This document shows positions 1 through 7,700 of a stretch of 8,759 bases of DNA, in pieces. The DNA is taken from NCBI GenBank assembly GCA_041477005.1, contig JBGOUJ010000324.1, positions 1-8,759 on the forward strand. The letters are read 5' to 3'. Both the position numbers and the translations under genes were made by a program. The notes beneath the pieces are model-generated. The model searched no databases. It was given only the letters and a program-made list of their open reading frames with translations, and had not been told where the DNA came from. The DNA comes from JBGOUJ01 sp041477005. GTDB taxonomy: Bacteria > Acidobacteriota > Terriglobia > Bryobacterales > JACQDG01. Each line of letters starts with the position of its first letter. Position 1 is the stretch's first letter.

Positions 1-1
1 C

Positions 2-940
2 CCTGGGCCCCTGGCGCGCGCCCCGATCTCCCAGCCCCTGGCCACCGGCATTCGCACCATCGACGCCCTGCTTACCTGCGGCAAAGGCCAGCGGCTGGGC
101 ATCTTCGGCGGAGCAGGCGTGGGCAAGAGCACCCTGCTGGGCGCCATGTCGCGAAACAGTTTCGCCGACGTGAACGTGATCGCTCTGGTCGGGGAGCGCA
201 ACCGCGAAGTGCGGGCCTTCCTGGAGGAGGATCTGGGCGAGGAAGGGCTCGCCAAGTCGGTCCTGGTAGTGGCCACAAGCGACCAGCCGGCGCCGGTTCG
301 CGTGCGGGCGGCCTTCCTGGCGCTGGCCATCGCCGAATTCTTCCGCGACCTGGGCAAGGACGTGCTGCTGACCATGGATTCCGTCACCCGCCTGGCCATG
401 GCGCAGCGCGAGATCGGCCTGGCCGCCGGCGAGCCGCCCAGCCAGAAGGGTTATCCGCCGTCGGTCTTCCACCTGCTGCCCAAGATCTTCGAGCGCGGCG
501 GCAACTTTCCCGTCGGCTCCATCACCGGGTTCTTCACCGTGCTGGTGGAGGGCGACGACATGACCGAGCCCATCGCCGACGCCGTGCGGGGCCTGCTCGA
601 CGGCCACATCGTGCTGTCGCGCGAGCTGGCGGCCGCCAACCACTACCCGGCGATCGACGTGCTCGAAAGCATCAGTCGCCTCGCCAACACGGTCAACAAG
701 CCCGACCACCGCGCCGCGGCGGCGCAGATGCGCGATTCCTTGAGCGCCTACCGCCGCACCGAGGACCTCATCAACCTCGGCGCCTACGCCGCCGGCTCCA
801 ATCCTCGCGTGGACGCCGCCGTCAGCAACCGCGATGCCGTAGAGAGTTTTCTCCGTCAGGACGTCACGGCCAAGCAGCCGCTGGAACAGACCGTCACGGC
901 TCTCCAGGCGCTGGCCGCCAGGCTGGAGCCGGGCCGATGA
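2..940 (+). CDS. fliI: Flagellum-specific ATPase FliI, 5'-truncated by the window edge
   Basis: This is the ATPase of the flagellar type III export apparatus, a cytoplasmic relative of the F1 beta subunit that works with FliH and FliJ to feed rod, hook and filament subunits into the export gate. The frame is open from base 2, and 312 residues are visible of the roughly 440 usual for FliI, so the N-terminal domain is missing. The visible part starts in the linker 'ISQPLATGIRTIDALLTCG' leading to the Walker A loop GGAGVGKST (bases 107-133). The Walker B strand VLLTMDSVTR (362-391) and the conserved GEPPSQKGYPPSVF segment follow, then the C-terminal helical domain. The GTG at 119 is the Val inside Walker A, not a start. 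The stop is 4 bases before fliJ, so the two genes are probably translationally coupled. A non-flagellar type III ATPase (SctN) is less likely because fliJ and flagellin follow directly. Confidence 0.95.
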   Translation, partial: PGPLARAPISQPLATGIRTIDALLTCGKGQRLGIFGGAGVGKSTLLGAMSRNSFADVNVIALVGERNREVRAFLEEDLGEEGLAKSVLVVATSDQPAPVRVRAAFLALAIAEFFRDLGKDVLLTMDSVTRLAMAQREIGLAAGEPPSQKGYPPSVFHLLPKIFERGGNFPVGSITGFFTVLVEGDDMTEPIADAVRGLLDGHIVLSRELAAANHYPAIDVLESISRLANTVNKPDHRAAAAQMRDSLSAYRRTEDLINLGAYAAGSNPRVDAAVSNRDAVESFLRQDVTAKQPLEQTVTALQALAARLEPGR

Positions 941-944
941 AGCC

Positions 945-1439
945 ATGAAGCGCTTTGCGTTTTCCCTGCAGCGCGTTTTGGAGTTTCGCCGCCAGATCGA
1001 AGAGCGGGAGCGGGGCCTCCTGGAGAGCCTCGGCACGCGGCGCCGCCGGCTGCTCGAGCAGGCCGCTCAACACGAAGAAGAGTCGCGCCGGGCCCGCGCC
1101 GAACCGGTCCAGCGCTCGTTCTTGGCCGGGCTGGACCTCCGCTACGCTTACCAATATGCCCAGGCGCTGGGGCGGGCTAGGAAAGAAGCATTAGCAGAGG
1201 CCGAGCGGGTCGACCAGCAGCGGCAACAGCAACTGGGCGTTGTGATCGAGGCCCGCCGCAACACCAGACTGCTCGAGATGCTACGGTCCAAAAGGCTGCG
1301 CCGGCGCCTCCGGCTCGCCGACCGGGAGCAGGAAGCCATCGCCGGCGAGTTGCACCTGGCCAAGCTCCGGCGCGATCTCAGCACTCCATCCCTCCAGGCC
1401 CCACAAAAAAACTCTAGCCGTCCCTGGCCCGCCCGATAA
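945..1439 (+). CDS. fliJ: FliJ-like flagellar export chaperone/coiled-coil stalk protein
   Basis: The 164-residue protein is almost entirely charged alpha helix. It opens with MKRFAFSLQRVLEFRRQIEE, which matches the typical FliJ start (FxFxLxxVLxxR). Long Arg/Glu/Gln-rich heptad-like stretches follow (about residues 15-60 and 70-145), as expected for the two-helix coiled coil of FliJ, which inserts in the FliI ring like the F1 gamma subunit and escorts chaperones. The family usually has about 147 residues; the excess lies in a Ser/Pro/Arg-rich tail after residue 145 that looks disordered. The start follows the fliI stop by 4 bases. Only a distant GGAG (925-928) is present, so translation probably depends on coupling. 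Sequence conservation in FliJ is low, so the call rests on N-terminal similarity, coiled-coil composition, size and position behind fliI. Confidence 0.82.
   Translation: MKRFAFSLQRVLEFRRQIEERERGLLESLGTRRRRLLEQAAQHEEESRRARAEPVQRSFLAGLDLRYAYQYAQALGRARKEALAEAERVDQQRQQQLGVVIEARRNTRLLEMLRSKRLRRRLRLADREQEAIAGELHLAKLRRDLSTPSLQAPQKNSSRPWPAR
1413..1439 (+). promoter_or_regulatory. Possible sigma-28 (FliA) promoter for flagellin, weak -35
   Basis: CCCGATAA at 1432-1439 matches 7 of 8 positions of the sigma-28 -10 element GCCGATAA and overlaps the fliJ stop codon. It lies about 98 bases upstream of the flagellin start, a normal distance for a class 3 flagellar promoter. At the standard 15-base spacing the -35 position reads TCTA against TAAA, which is poor. 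This is a weak candidate; read-through from the fliIJ operon is the alternative, since no terminator separates fliJ from flagellin. Confidence 0.28.
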
Positions 1440-1484
1440 GAACCCATGGACACGGTTTAACAGGCGGGCCGCTACGGCGCGCGC

Positions 1485-1536
1485 GCCGGCCGGCAAAGGA
1501 TTGCCGGCGGACTGACCGACCCAAGGACGGACACCC
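1485..1536 (+). promoter_or_regulatory. Flagellin leader: GGA-loop hairpin plus GGA-rich ribosome binding site (candidate CsrA target)
   Basis: The leader contains a perfect 6-bp stem GCCGGC (1489-1494) / GCCGGC (1503-1508) with the 8-base loop AAAGGATT, which displays AGGA. About 15 bases downstream, the Shine-Dalgarno region CAAGGACGGACA (1522-1533) holds two more GGA motifs, 9-10 bases before the ATG. CsrA/RsmA binds A(N)GGA best in hairpin loops, and pairs of such sites, one covering the ribosome binding site, are known for flagellin (hag) mRNA in Bacillus. The hairpin and the GGA motifs are seen; the CsrA role is inferred, and no csrA or fliW gene is in the window. Confidence 0.38.
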
Positions 1537-3957
1537 ATGGCGTTTTCCATCGTAACCAACGTAGCGTCGCTGCTCGCGCAGGACAACCTGCGCATCACCA
1601 GCGATCTTCAGCAAAAAACCATTCAGCGATTGACCTCCGGTCTGCGCATCAACTCTTCAGCCGACGACGCAGCCGGCCTGGCCATCGCCAACAGCTTCCG
1701 ATCCGACGTTTCGGTGTTGCAGCAAGGTATCCGGAATGCCGGCGACGGCCTGTCCACCCTGCAGACCATCGACGGAGGCATCAACAACGTCTCCCTGCTG
1801 CTCGACCGCGCCCGCACCCTGGCTACGCAGTCGGCCTCGGGCACCTTCACCGGCGACCGCAGCGTGCTGAACAACGAGTTCGGCTCGGTATTGGATGAAA
1901 TCGACCGGCAGGCCAAAGCGATCGGTCTCGATCAAGGCGGCAACTTTGCCCGCGCCCTGTCGGTGTTCATCGGCGGCGGCCGCGGCCACACCGGGGACGC
2001 GGCTTCGGTCACGATCAGCACCGGGTCGGTCTCGGTGGATCTGAGCACTTCGACCGTAGACGCCAGCAGCCTGGGGCTGAAGGGCCTGCAGGCCGTGGGC
2101 GGCGCCAGCGGCACTACCGATATCGGCAACGGCGCGCCCAGCACCAGCGTCTCGGCGATCCTGGCGAACGCCACCAATACCGGTTCCGAGCGCATCTCCG
2201 GCTTCACCGACTTTTACTTCACCGGGGCCGGCTTCAGCGATGGGAACAAGGTCAAAGCCTCGGTCAACCTGTCGGGCGTGGTGGACACCACCACCCTGGC
2301 TACGGCGATCAATGCCGCCATAGACGCCGCCGGCAACGCCAGCAGCACGGCGGCTGCGGCATTCAAGAACGCCGCAGTCAAGGCCGTCATCAACACCGAT
2401 TCCAGCGGCAAGCAGCAGCTCACGTTCACGTCGCCCAGGGCGGCTTTCCAGGTGGAGTCGGGCGACCGGTTGTCCAACGCGCTGCTCGGCAATTACACGT
2501 CGTCTTCGGACCCGACGGGCTTGTCGATTTCCGCGACGCAGACCGCCACGTCCGCCGCGATAGCGGCGACGGCTGCGGAGACCGTCAGCATCAAGGTCAG
2601 CGGTCCGGGCTTCACCAGCCCGCAATTCGTGACCCTGGCCATCGCCGGCACCGAGACTACCGCCCAGCTTGCGACCAATCTCAGCGCGTCTCTGGCGGGC
2701 AACACCACGCTGGCCTCGGCCGGCTACACCGCCACCCTCACGGGGGGCAATATTGTAATCAGCAATACTCGGGGAGAGGGGTTCCAGGTGGCCGTATCCG
2801 GAGATACCAACGATTTCCTTGGCTTCGGAGAGGCCCTCACCGGCGCCAGCAGCGCGGTGACCTACAGCACCCTCACCGGCGCCGCCACCGCCATAGGGAG
2901 TGTAGCGCTCGCCGGGACCATCTCGATCTTGGTAGAAGGGGCCGGCGGCTCCTCCATCGACATCAGCGCGGCCGGCGCGACTAGTCTCGCCGGGGCCCAG
3001 GATCTCGCCGACCAGTTGAACAGCGCCATCGCTGCCAACACCACCTTGACCAAGGCCGCCCTGGATGTCACGGTTGCCGGCGGCAATCTGGTGGTCACGT
3101 CCAACAACGGAACGAAGTTTCAGATCGAGAGCCAGGAAACAGCCAACAACGTCCTGGGATTCGGCTCCATCGCGGCGACATCCCTCGGCGCGCTGGCCGC
3201 TCCCACCCTGGCTCTTCCCACCATCCTGACCTTCAACTCGGGCGGCGCGCAGGCAACCTCGACCCCGTCGGGCACGTTCGCCACCGCCCCGACCCTCTTC
3301 ACTCCCCTGTTCTATGGCAACGACGTGCAGAACCTGGTTTTCAATGCCAAGGACGCCAGCGGTGGCATCCACTCCTTGAGCGTCCAGCTTACCAACGCCA
3401 ACGCCGCCACGATCGACCAGGCGATCGAAACGATCGGCACCAAGCTCCAGCAGTCCAATGACACCACACTGAGCCAGATCGTGGCGGCCGCGGAGACGCT
3501 GCCGGGCGGCGGCAACACGGTGGGAATCCGCTTCCTCAGCGGGTTGAGCAGCGGTTTCAACGTCGGCATTGGGAACACGGTCAGCGGCAACGGCCTCAGC
3601 ACCTCGGGCAACAGCTCACTGCTGACGTCGGCGGCCCTGGCCGGGGGTAGCGCGACGGACATCGGCACTCAAGGCAACGCCGCCAACGCGGTTTCGGCGC
3701 TGGCCACGGCCGTCAACTTCCTGGCTGCCTCGCAAGCCACCGTCGGAAAAGGCCAGAACCGGCTGCAGTTCGCCATCAACCTGGCTTCCACCCAGGTGAG
3801 CAACCTGAATGTGGCGCAAGGCCGCATCCGCGACGCGGACTTGGCCGCTGAGGCCGCCAACCTGACGAGGGCCTCGATCGCCCTGCAGTCCGGCGTGGCC
3901 GCCCTGGCCCAGGCCAACTCGGCCCCGCAGGCCGTCCTGGCCCTGTTGCGAGGATAA
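1537..3957 (+). CDS. fliC: Flagellin, large form with expanded surface domain
   Basis: This is the filament subunit, exported through the type III flagellar apparatus and polymerised outside the cell. Residues 1-140 are the conserved N-terminal D0/D1 helices with the family motif RLTSGLRINSSADDAAGLAI (31-50). Residues 718-806 are the C-terminal D1/D0 helices (LNVAQGRIRDADLAAEAANL at 757-776) ending in the typical ...PQAVLALLRG. Between them lie about 570 residues of Ala/Thr/Ser/Gly-rich, Cys-free beta sequence forming the exposed, variable part of the filament. Typical flagellins are about 270-500 residues, so 806 is large. The central part contains repeated modules resembling the flagellin_IN motif. 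The ATG at 1537 has AAGGA 9 bases upstream. A strong terminator follows 27 bases after the stop, and fliJ lies 97 bases before the start. The symbol is used in the general sense (fliC/hag); whether paralogous flagellins exist elsewhere cannot be seen. Confidence 0.94.
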   Translation: MAFSIVTNVASLLAQDNLRITSDLQQKTIQRLTSGLRINSSADDAAGLAIANSFRSDVSVLQQGIRNAGDGLSTLQTIDGGINNVSLLLDRARTLATQSASGTFTGDRSVLNNEFGSVLDEIDRQAKAIGLDQGGNFARALSVFIGGGRGHTGDAASVTISTGSVSVDLSTSTVDASSLGLKGLQAVGGASGTTDIGNGAPSTSVSAILANATNTGSERISGFTDFYFTGAGFSDGNKVKASVNLSGVVDTTTLATAINAAIDAAGNASSTAAAAFKNAAVKAVINTDSSGKQQLTFTSPRAAFQVESGDRLSNALLGNYTSSSDPTGLSISATQTATSAAIAATAAETVSIKVSGPGFTSPQFVTLAIAGTETTAQLATNLSASLAGNTTLASAGYTATLTGGNIVISNTRGEGFQVAVSGDTNDFLGFGEALTGASSAVTYSTLTGAATAIGSVALAGTISILVEGAGGSSIDISAAGATSLAGAQDLADQLNSAIAANTTLTKAALDVTVAGGNLVVTSNNGTKFQIESQETANNVLGFGSIAATSLGALAAPTLALPTILTFNSGGAQATSTPSGTFATAPTLFTPLFYGNDVQNLVFNAKDASGGIHSLSVQLTNANAATIDQAIETIGTKLQQSNDTTLSQIVAAAETLPGGGNTVGIRFLSGLSSGFNVGIGNTVSGNGLSTSGNSSLLTSAALAGGSATDIGTQGNAANAVSALATAVNFLAASQATVGKGQNRLQFAINLASTQVSNLNVAQGRIRDADLAAEAANLTRASIALQSGVAALAQANSAPQAVLALLRG
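2188..3186 (+). repeat. Diverged flagellin_IN-like modules inside the flagellin surface domain
   Basis: Three successive units of about 95-105 residues share the same order of elements. Each has a helix such as TTLATAINAAID, TAQLATNLSASLAG or AQDLADQLNSAIAA, then a strand pair, then a 'GG.(L/I)V(I/V)(T/S)' or 'QQLTFTS' strand, and then F-Q-V/I-E/A with a closing L-L/G-(F)G motif (ALLGNY, DFLGFG, NVLGFG). Their residue ranges are about 218-322, 347-445 and 456-550 of the flagellin. Units 2 and 3 are the most alike (NTTLASAGYTATLTGGNIVIS against NTTLTKAALDVTVAGGNLVV). A more distant fourth unit may occupy residues 596-705. The similarity is at protein level only; the DNA is not a simple tandem repeat. 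Confidence 0.55.
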
Positions 3958-3983
3958 CCTTCGAGGTTCCGTCGCAAGCACTT

Positions 3984-4029
3984 CGCCGCCCGCCCCCAAC
4001 GAGTTGGTTGGGGTGGGCGGCGTTTCTTT
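3984..4029 (+). terminator. Rho-independent terminator after flagellin
   Basis: The stem CGCCGCCC-G-CCCCC-AAC (3984-4000) pairs with GTTGGGG-T-GGGCGGCG (4007-4022) around a 6-base loop. It contains one G-T wobble and one bulged C, and is followed by TTTCTTT (4023-4029). It lies 27 bases after the flagellin stop and ends the fliI-fliJ-flagellin transcription unit. Confidence 0.85.
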
Positions 4030-4271
4030 AGTTTCTAGCCCGCCATTCTAAGAATTCATCTCTGAGATTTCAAGCGGCGAGCAGGTCGAGAACGTGCTGA
4101 ATGGGTGGCGAAGGCGCGCGCAGAAGCGCCACGAAACCCCGCGAGATCGGATCTCAAGAAATCGGGTGGGGTAACCGCCTTGCGGTTGGGCCGCAGTCCG
4201 GTTCACCCGAATCTATGGGTCTGAGAGGACGCGGCATCCGGGCATCTATTGGCGATTGAAAAACTGCCAAT
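4030..4271. other. Intergenic stretch with no intact gene; possible minus-strand relic
   Basis: No credible plus-strand gene is present. On the minus strand one frame reads DPISRGFVALLRAPSPPIQH... for 27 codons from 4153, meets TGA at 4070-4072, then continues NLRDEFLEWRARN to TAA at 4028-4030. It lacks a start and a ribosome binding site and is not recognised. It might be the decayed end of a gene or part of a dispersed repeat, or it may be chance in GC-rich DNA. Small inverted repeats occur at 4113-4130 (GGCGC/GCGCC) and 4144-4156 (GAGAT/ATCTC). Confidence 0.3.
4162..4210. other. Compact three-way fold-back structure, possible structured RNA
   Basis: A perfect 7-bp outer stem TCGGGTG (4162-4168) / CACCCGA (4204-4210) encloses a perfect 6-bp hairpin AACCGC-CTT-GCGGTT (4173-4187) and a short 3-bp hairpin CCG-CAGTC-CGG (4191-4201). 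There is no U-tract and no known RNA family is recognised. At 49 nt it is too short and wrongly arranged for a tRNA, despite the GGTTCACCC that resembles a T-arm. Confidence 0.28.
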
Positions 4272-4523
4272 ATGATTGACGAGGTGAAGCTGAACGCGGC
4301 GGGCAACCTGGTGACGGCAAGTGAAGGGACGGCACCCTACCAATAAGCAGTTACCGGCGGCTCCCTGCCTGCCGGATTGACGCTCGACGCAGCCAGCGGA
4401 GCCATCTCCGGGACTCCGGCGGCGGCCGGCTCTTACCCTGTGACGGTGAGCGCCACCGATTCGGCCGTCACGCCGCTCACCGGCAGCACGACTTTCACCC
4501 TGACGGTCGGCGCAGGCCATTGA
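4272..4523 (+). pseudogene. Relic of a putative-Ig (He_PIG-type) domain with an in-frame stop
   Basis: From ATG 4272 the frame reads MIDEVKLNAAGNLVTASEGTAPYQ and then hits TAA at 4344-4346. The same frame continues AVTGGSLPAGLTLDAASGAI, then SGTP, to a final TGA at 4521-4523. This is a full putative-Ig domain, marked by the LPAGLTLDAASGAISGTP core. It aligns nearly without gaps with the C-terminal domain of the protein at 4747-7785, where the stop corresponds to a Tyr codon (TAC in the intact copy; TAA here). The rest of the frame is uninterrupted, so decay is recent or the stop is the only lesion. There is no ribosome binding site and no signal peptide before it. It is most likely the tail of a lost paralogue or a displaced copy of the domain. 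A functional 24-residue peptide is unlikely. Confidence 0.72.
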
Positions 4524-4686
4524 GCCAGCGCCACTCGCTTACAGCGCGTCCCAGTGCCGAGCCACGACCGTAAGGGAGTGGTCTTTGTCCGGCTATTTCA
4601 GAAATCAAGAAAAAACCCTAGTCTGTAGTACTAAAGGCCCAAATTGGCCCTACGTCCCTCGGCCCCTCTCATGAATCCCGGCGCCT

Positions 4687-4746
4687 GCCGATATAAGAAT
4701 CGTGCCCAAGCACTGAGCGCGGGTAACAAAGGAGAGGAATAGATAT
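4687..4746 (+). promoter_or_regulatory. Leader of the exported protein gene: possible -10 element and strong ribosome binding site
   Basis: The Shine-Dalgarno segment AAAGGAGAGGA (4728-4738) is strong and fixes the ATG at 4747 as the start. GCCGATAT at 4687-4694 is one base from the sigma-28 -10 consensus GCCGATAA, and the overlapping TATAAG (4692-4697) could instead be a sigma-70-type -10. Neither has a convincing -35 at the right distance (CTCA at the sigma-28 position). The ribosome binding site is secure; the promoter is only a candidate. Confidence 0.4.
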
Positions 4747-7700
4747 ATGTTTCGAATTCACTTCTCAAAGGCTCTGCTTGCTGTGCTCGCGTTGGCAATC
4801 TGCACGGGCACCCTGCAAGCGGCAACATTAGTAGCGGCCCCAACTTCAATCACGCTCACCTGCGACACGGTCCTCGGCCCCGGCCCTGCCGTGAACGTTG
4901 GCATCACCCTGGCGGCGGCGGGCGTCGCCCTCAACGTAACGCCATCGGTCCCCGCGGTAGCGCTCCCCGCCGTAAGCCCAATTGTGGTGCCGGGCATCGC
5001 CTCCGTCGGCTCAACGACCGTGCCCGTGAACTTCGCCTTCAGTATGAAACCCGGCTGCCAAGGCGGCACTAACGGGCAGACCGTAACCATCACGTTCACT
5101 CCCGCGGCCGGTACGGCTCTCACCTTGACCGCGACCCTGAGCATTACCACCGCCAATGGGTCCGCGCTTGCGCCTTCGCCAAGCGCGGTCACGATCACCT
5201 GCATCAAGGCCGGCGGGGTTTACACTCCGGGAGCAACGCAAACCGTCAACGTCACGTCCCCGGCTAACGGCGGCACGCCCTTCACCGTGGATAACACCAC
5301 CAATCCGCTTCCTAACTGGCTTCAGGTGACACCTTTGCCAGGCGGCACCGCCACGGCCACGCCGGTTGCACTGAGCGTAGTAGCCAAGGCCGGATGCGGC
5401 GCGCTGCCGGTGGGATCCACCAGCTTTTCGGTTCATCTGTTGAATGCGCCGGCGCCGGACAAACTGTTGCCGGTCACGATCCAGATCGGCGCCACTTCCA
5501 CATTGTCGGCGTCGGTGTCGCCGGTTGCGCTGGCGTACACCAAGGGCAGCGGCACCTATAATTCCGTGGGCACCTCGATTACCGCGTCTCCCAATGTGTT
5601 CTTCCTCGTGGATCAAACTTCCCTCCCGCTCTGGCTGAACGTGGACGCAACCAGCGGCACCACGTCTAAGACCCTGAACTTCGTCCCGACCGCGGGAGCC
5701 GAAACGCTGGCCTTGGGCAGCTACAGCGCCAATGTTCGCCTCAAGGTTTCGGGCTATCTGGACTTTCTGCTACCGGTCACTCTCCAGGTGAACAAACCGG
5801 CGGCAACGCTTTCGGTGGCCGAAGGGACTGCGCGAACCATTAACTGGACCATCGGCACAGCCCTCCCGACGCTCCTGATCACCCCGATTTCCAGCGACTC
5901 GCCGATCTCTTACACCGTCGGCACGACCGCCGGCACCTTGTCTCCACAAGTTAACACGACCCAGGGCTTGGCCTATAGTTTCGGCAGCCCGATTGCCGTT
6001 ACGTTCCTGCAGGCGGTCTTCGGCGGATTCGCGCCGGGCGACGTTAACATCGGGCACGTGATCGTCACCCCGACTGTCGGCGCACCGGTCGATGTCACAA
6101 TTACGGTGAACGTCAAGTCTCCCGCCGCCGTAATCAGCAGCGCCTCGCCGCCGAGCCTGCCAACTGCTGCCAGCGGAACTGTTTTCAATGTGGCCCTCAT
6201 CGGTTCCGGATTCGTCGCCAGCGCCGATCCTACCCAGAAGACGAAGGTCGGAGTTGTCACTGGCGGATTCATTGTGACGGATTCCAATATTGTGGCAACC
6301 GTTGAAAACGCCAACAGCATCGTGCTGGCGATTACCGTGCCAGCGAGCGCGGACCCGTACCTGCCGTTCTCCGGCGCGGGCGGTTCCGTGTTCCTCGGCG
6401 TCTGCAATCCCGGTGGCGCCACCTGCTCCGTTCCCACGGGAAACGTTACCCTCACCATCGGCGTCAGTCCGATCGTGCAGGCGGTCACCAGCGCCTCCTC
6501 GTACATCCAGGCGACGCCTCCCGCCCTCACGGCCGTGGCGCCCTACGATATCCTCAGTGTCTTCGGGACGGACTTCTGCATCTCGGGCGGCACGGGTTGC
6601 ACCGGTGGGAACGCGATCCTGTACGGAACCACGGATCCGGTCACGCTTCGCTATCTGACCTCGCTCAGCCCCGACCCCGCCGGCGCCACGCAACGCAACG
6701 TGACCGTGGCGTTCCAGACGCACGCCGCTACTCCGACCCTGATCGCGAATGCCCCGCTGCTGTTCGCCACCAACGGCCAGATCAACCTGCTGGTTCCGGA
6801 TGCGGTCAAAGCCTATTACGGCAGCACGGTCGATATGGTGGTGAGCTTCGGTTACGGCCAGGCCCCCAACATGCTCAAGAGCTCCCCATTCAGCGTGACC
6901 GTCGCCAACACCGACCCCGGCATCTTCGCCATCGGTGGCGACGGCCAGGGTGACGCCGCGGCTCTGAACGCGTCCAACGCCAATGCCCTGGTCACCTCCA
7001 GCGTCGGGGCGGGCGCGAGGAACCCCGCAACCGACTCGGACATCATCCAGCTCTATGTTACGGGCTTGGGTGTGCCCGACAGCGTGGATGCACAGGTCGC
7101 ATGGGCGGCCTCCGGCGCGACCTGCATGGCCGTCGGCACCTACTGGGCGGCAGTCAACACTTCGGCCTCGCCAAACGCCGCCCTTACGTCGGCCGACGGG
7201 CTGGTGGTCCAGAGCGCTCTGTTTACCCCCGGCGCGACGGCGCCGTGCGTCAGATCCGCCTCGGCCAACGTTCCTTCGGTTACCATTGGGGGCGTGGCGG
7301 GCGCGGTCCTTTACGCCGGCTGGGTGCCGGATTCGGTTGCCGGGTTGTACCAGATCAACGTGCGGCTCCCGAGCAGCGGCTCCAGTTTCACCGATTCGGC
7401 CGGCGCCGCTGTCGTAGCGGCTTCCCTCGCCAACCCGGTGTCCATGCCGATCGTGGTTACCGCCAGGGGGATTTCCAGCCAGATCAGCGGCGTGAACCTG
7501 TGGGTGATGGGGAGTCTGAAGATGGCTTCCACGGTCACTACGACCGGCACCAAGAATGTCACAGTATGGGCGGGCTCAGTTACGGCAAGCGAGGGAGCCC
7601 CGGCCTACACATACGCGGTCGCCAACGGCTCTCCGGCGTTGCCCGCGGGCTTGTCGCTTGACGCCAACAGCGGAGCCATCACCGGCACCCCGACGGTCGA

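Noticed and set aside
119..940. GTG at 119 as the start of the ATPase gene
   Set aside because: It is the Val of the Walker A loop; conserved FliI sequence continues upstream to the window edge.
1657..3372. 571-codon open frame antisense to flagellin
   Set aside because: It lies fully opposite a certain flagellin gene, is Gly/Arg/Gln-rich without motifs, and has no ribosome binding site; it is a by-product of GC-rich codon use.
4162..4210. tRNA
   Set aside because: GGTTCACCC resembles a T-arm, but 49 bases, no anticodon arm of proper form and no CCA/acceptor layout exclude it.
4203..4520. 105-codon minus-strand frame
   Set aside because: It is antisense to the putative-Ig relic, Arg/Gly-rich, and has no recognisable content.
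5011..6723. Long minus-strand frames (5011-5616, 5770-6723, 5973-6530) opposite the exported protein
   Set aside because: They are antisense shadows of a gene with a signal peptide, ribosome binding site and recognisable domains.
7101..7661. 186-codon plus-strand frame and nearby shorter ones (6290-6953, 6983-7417)
   Set aside because: They are out-of-frame within the exported protein gene and contain Arg/Pro/Gly-rich sequence with no family features.
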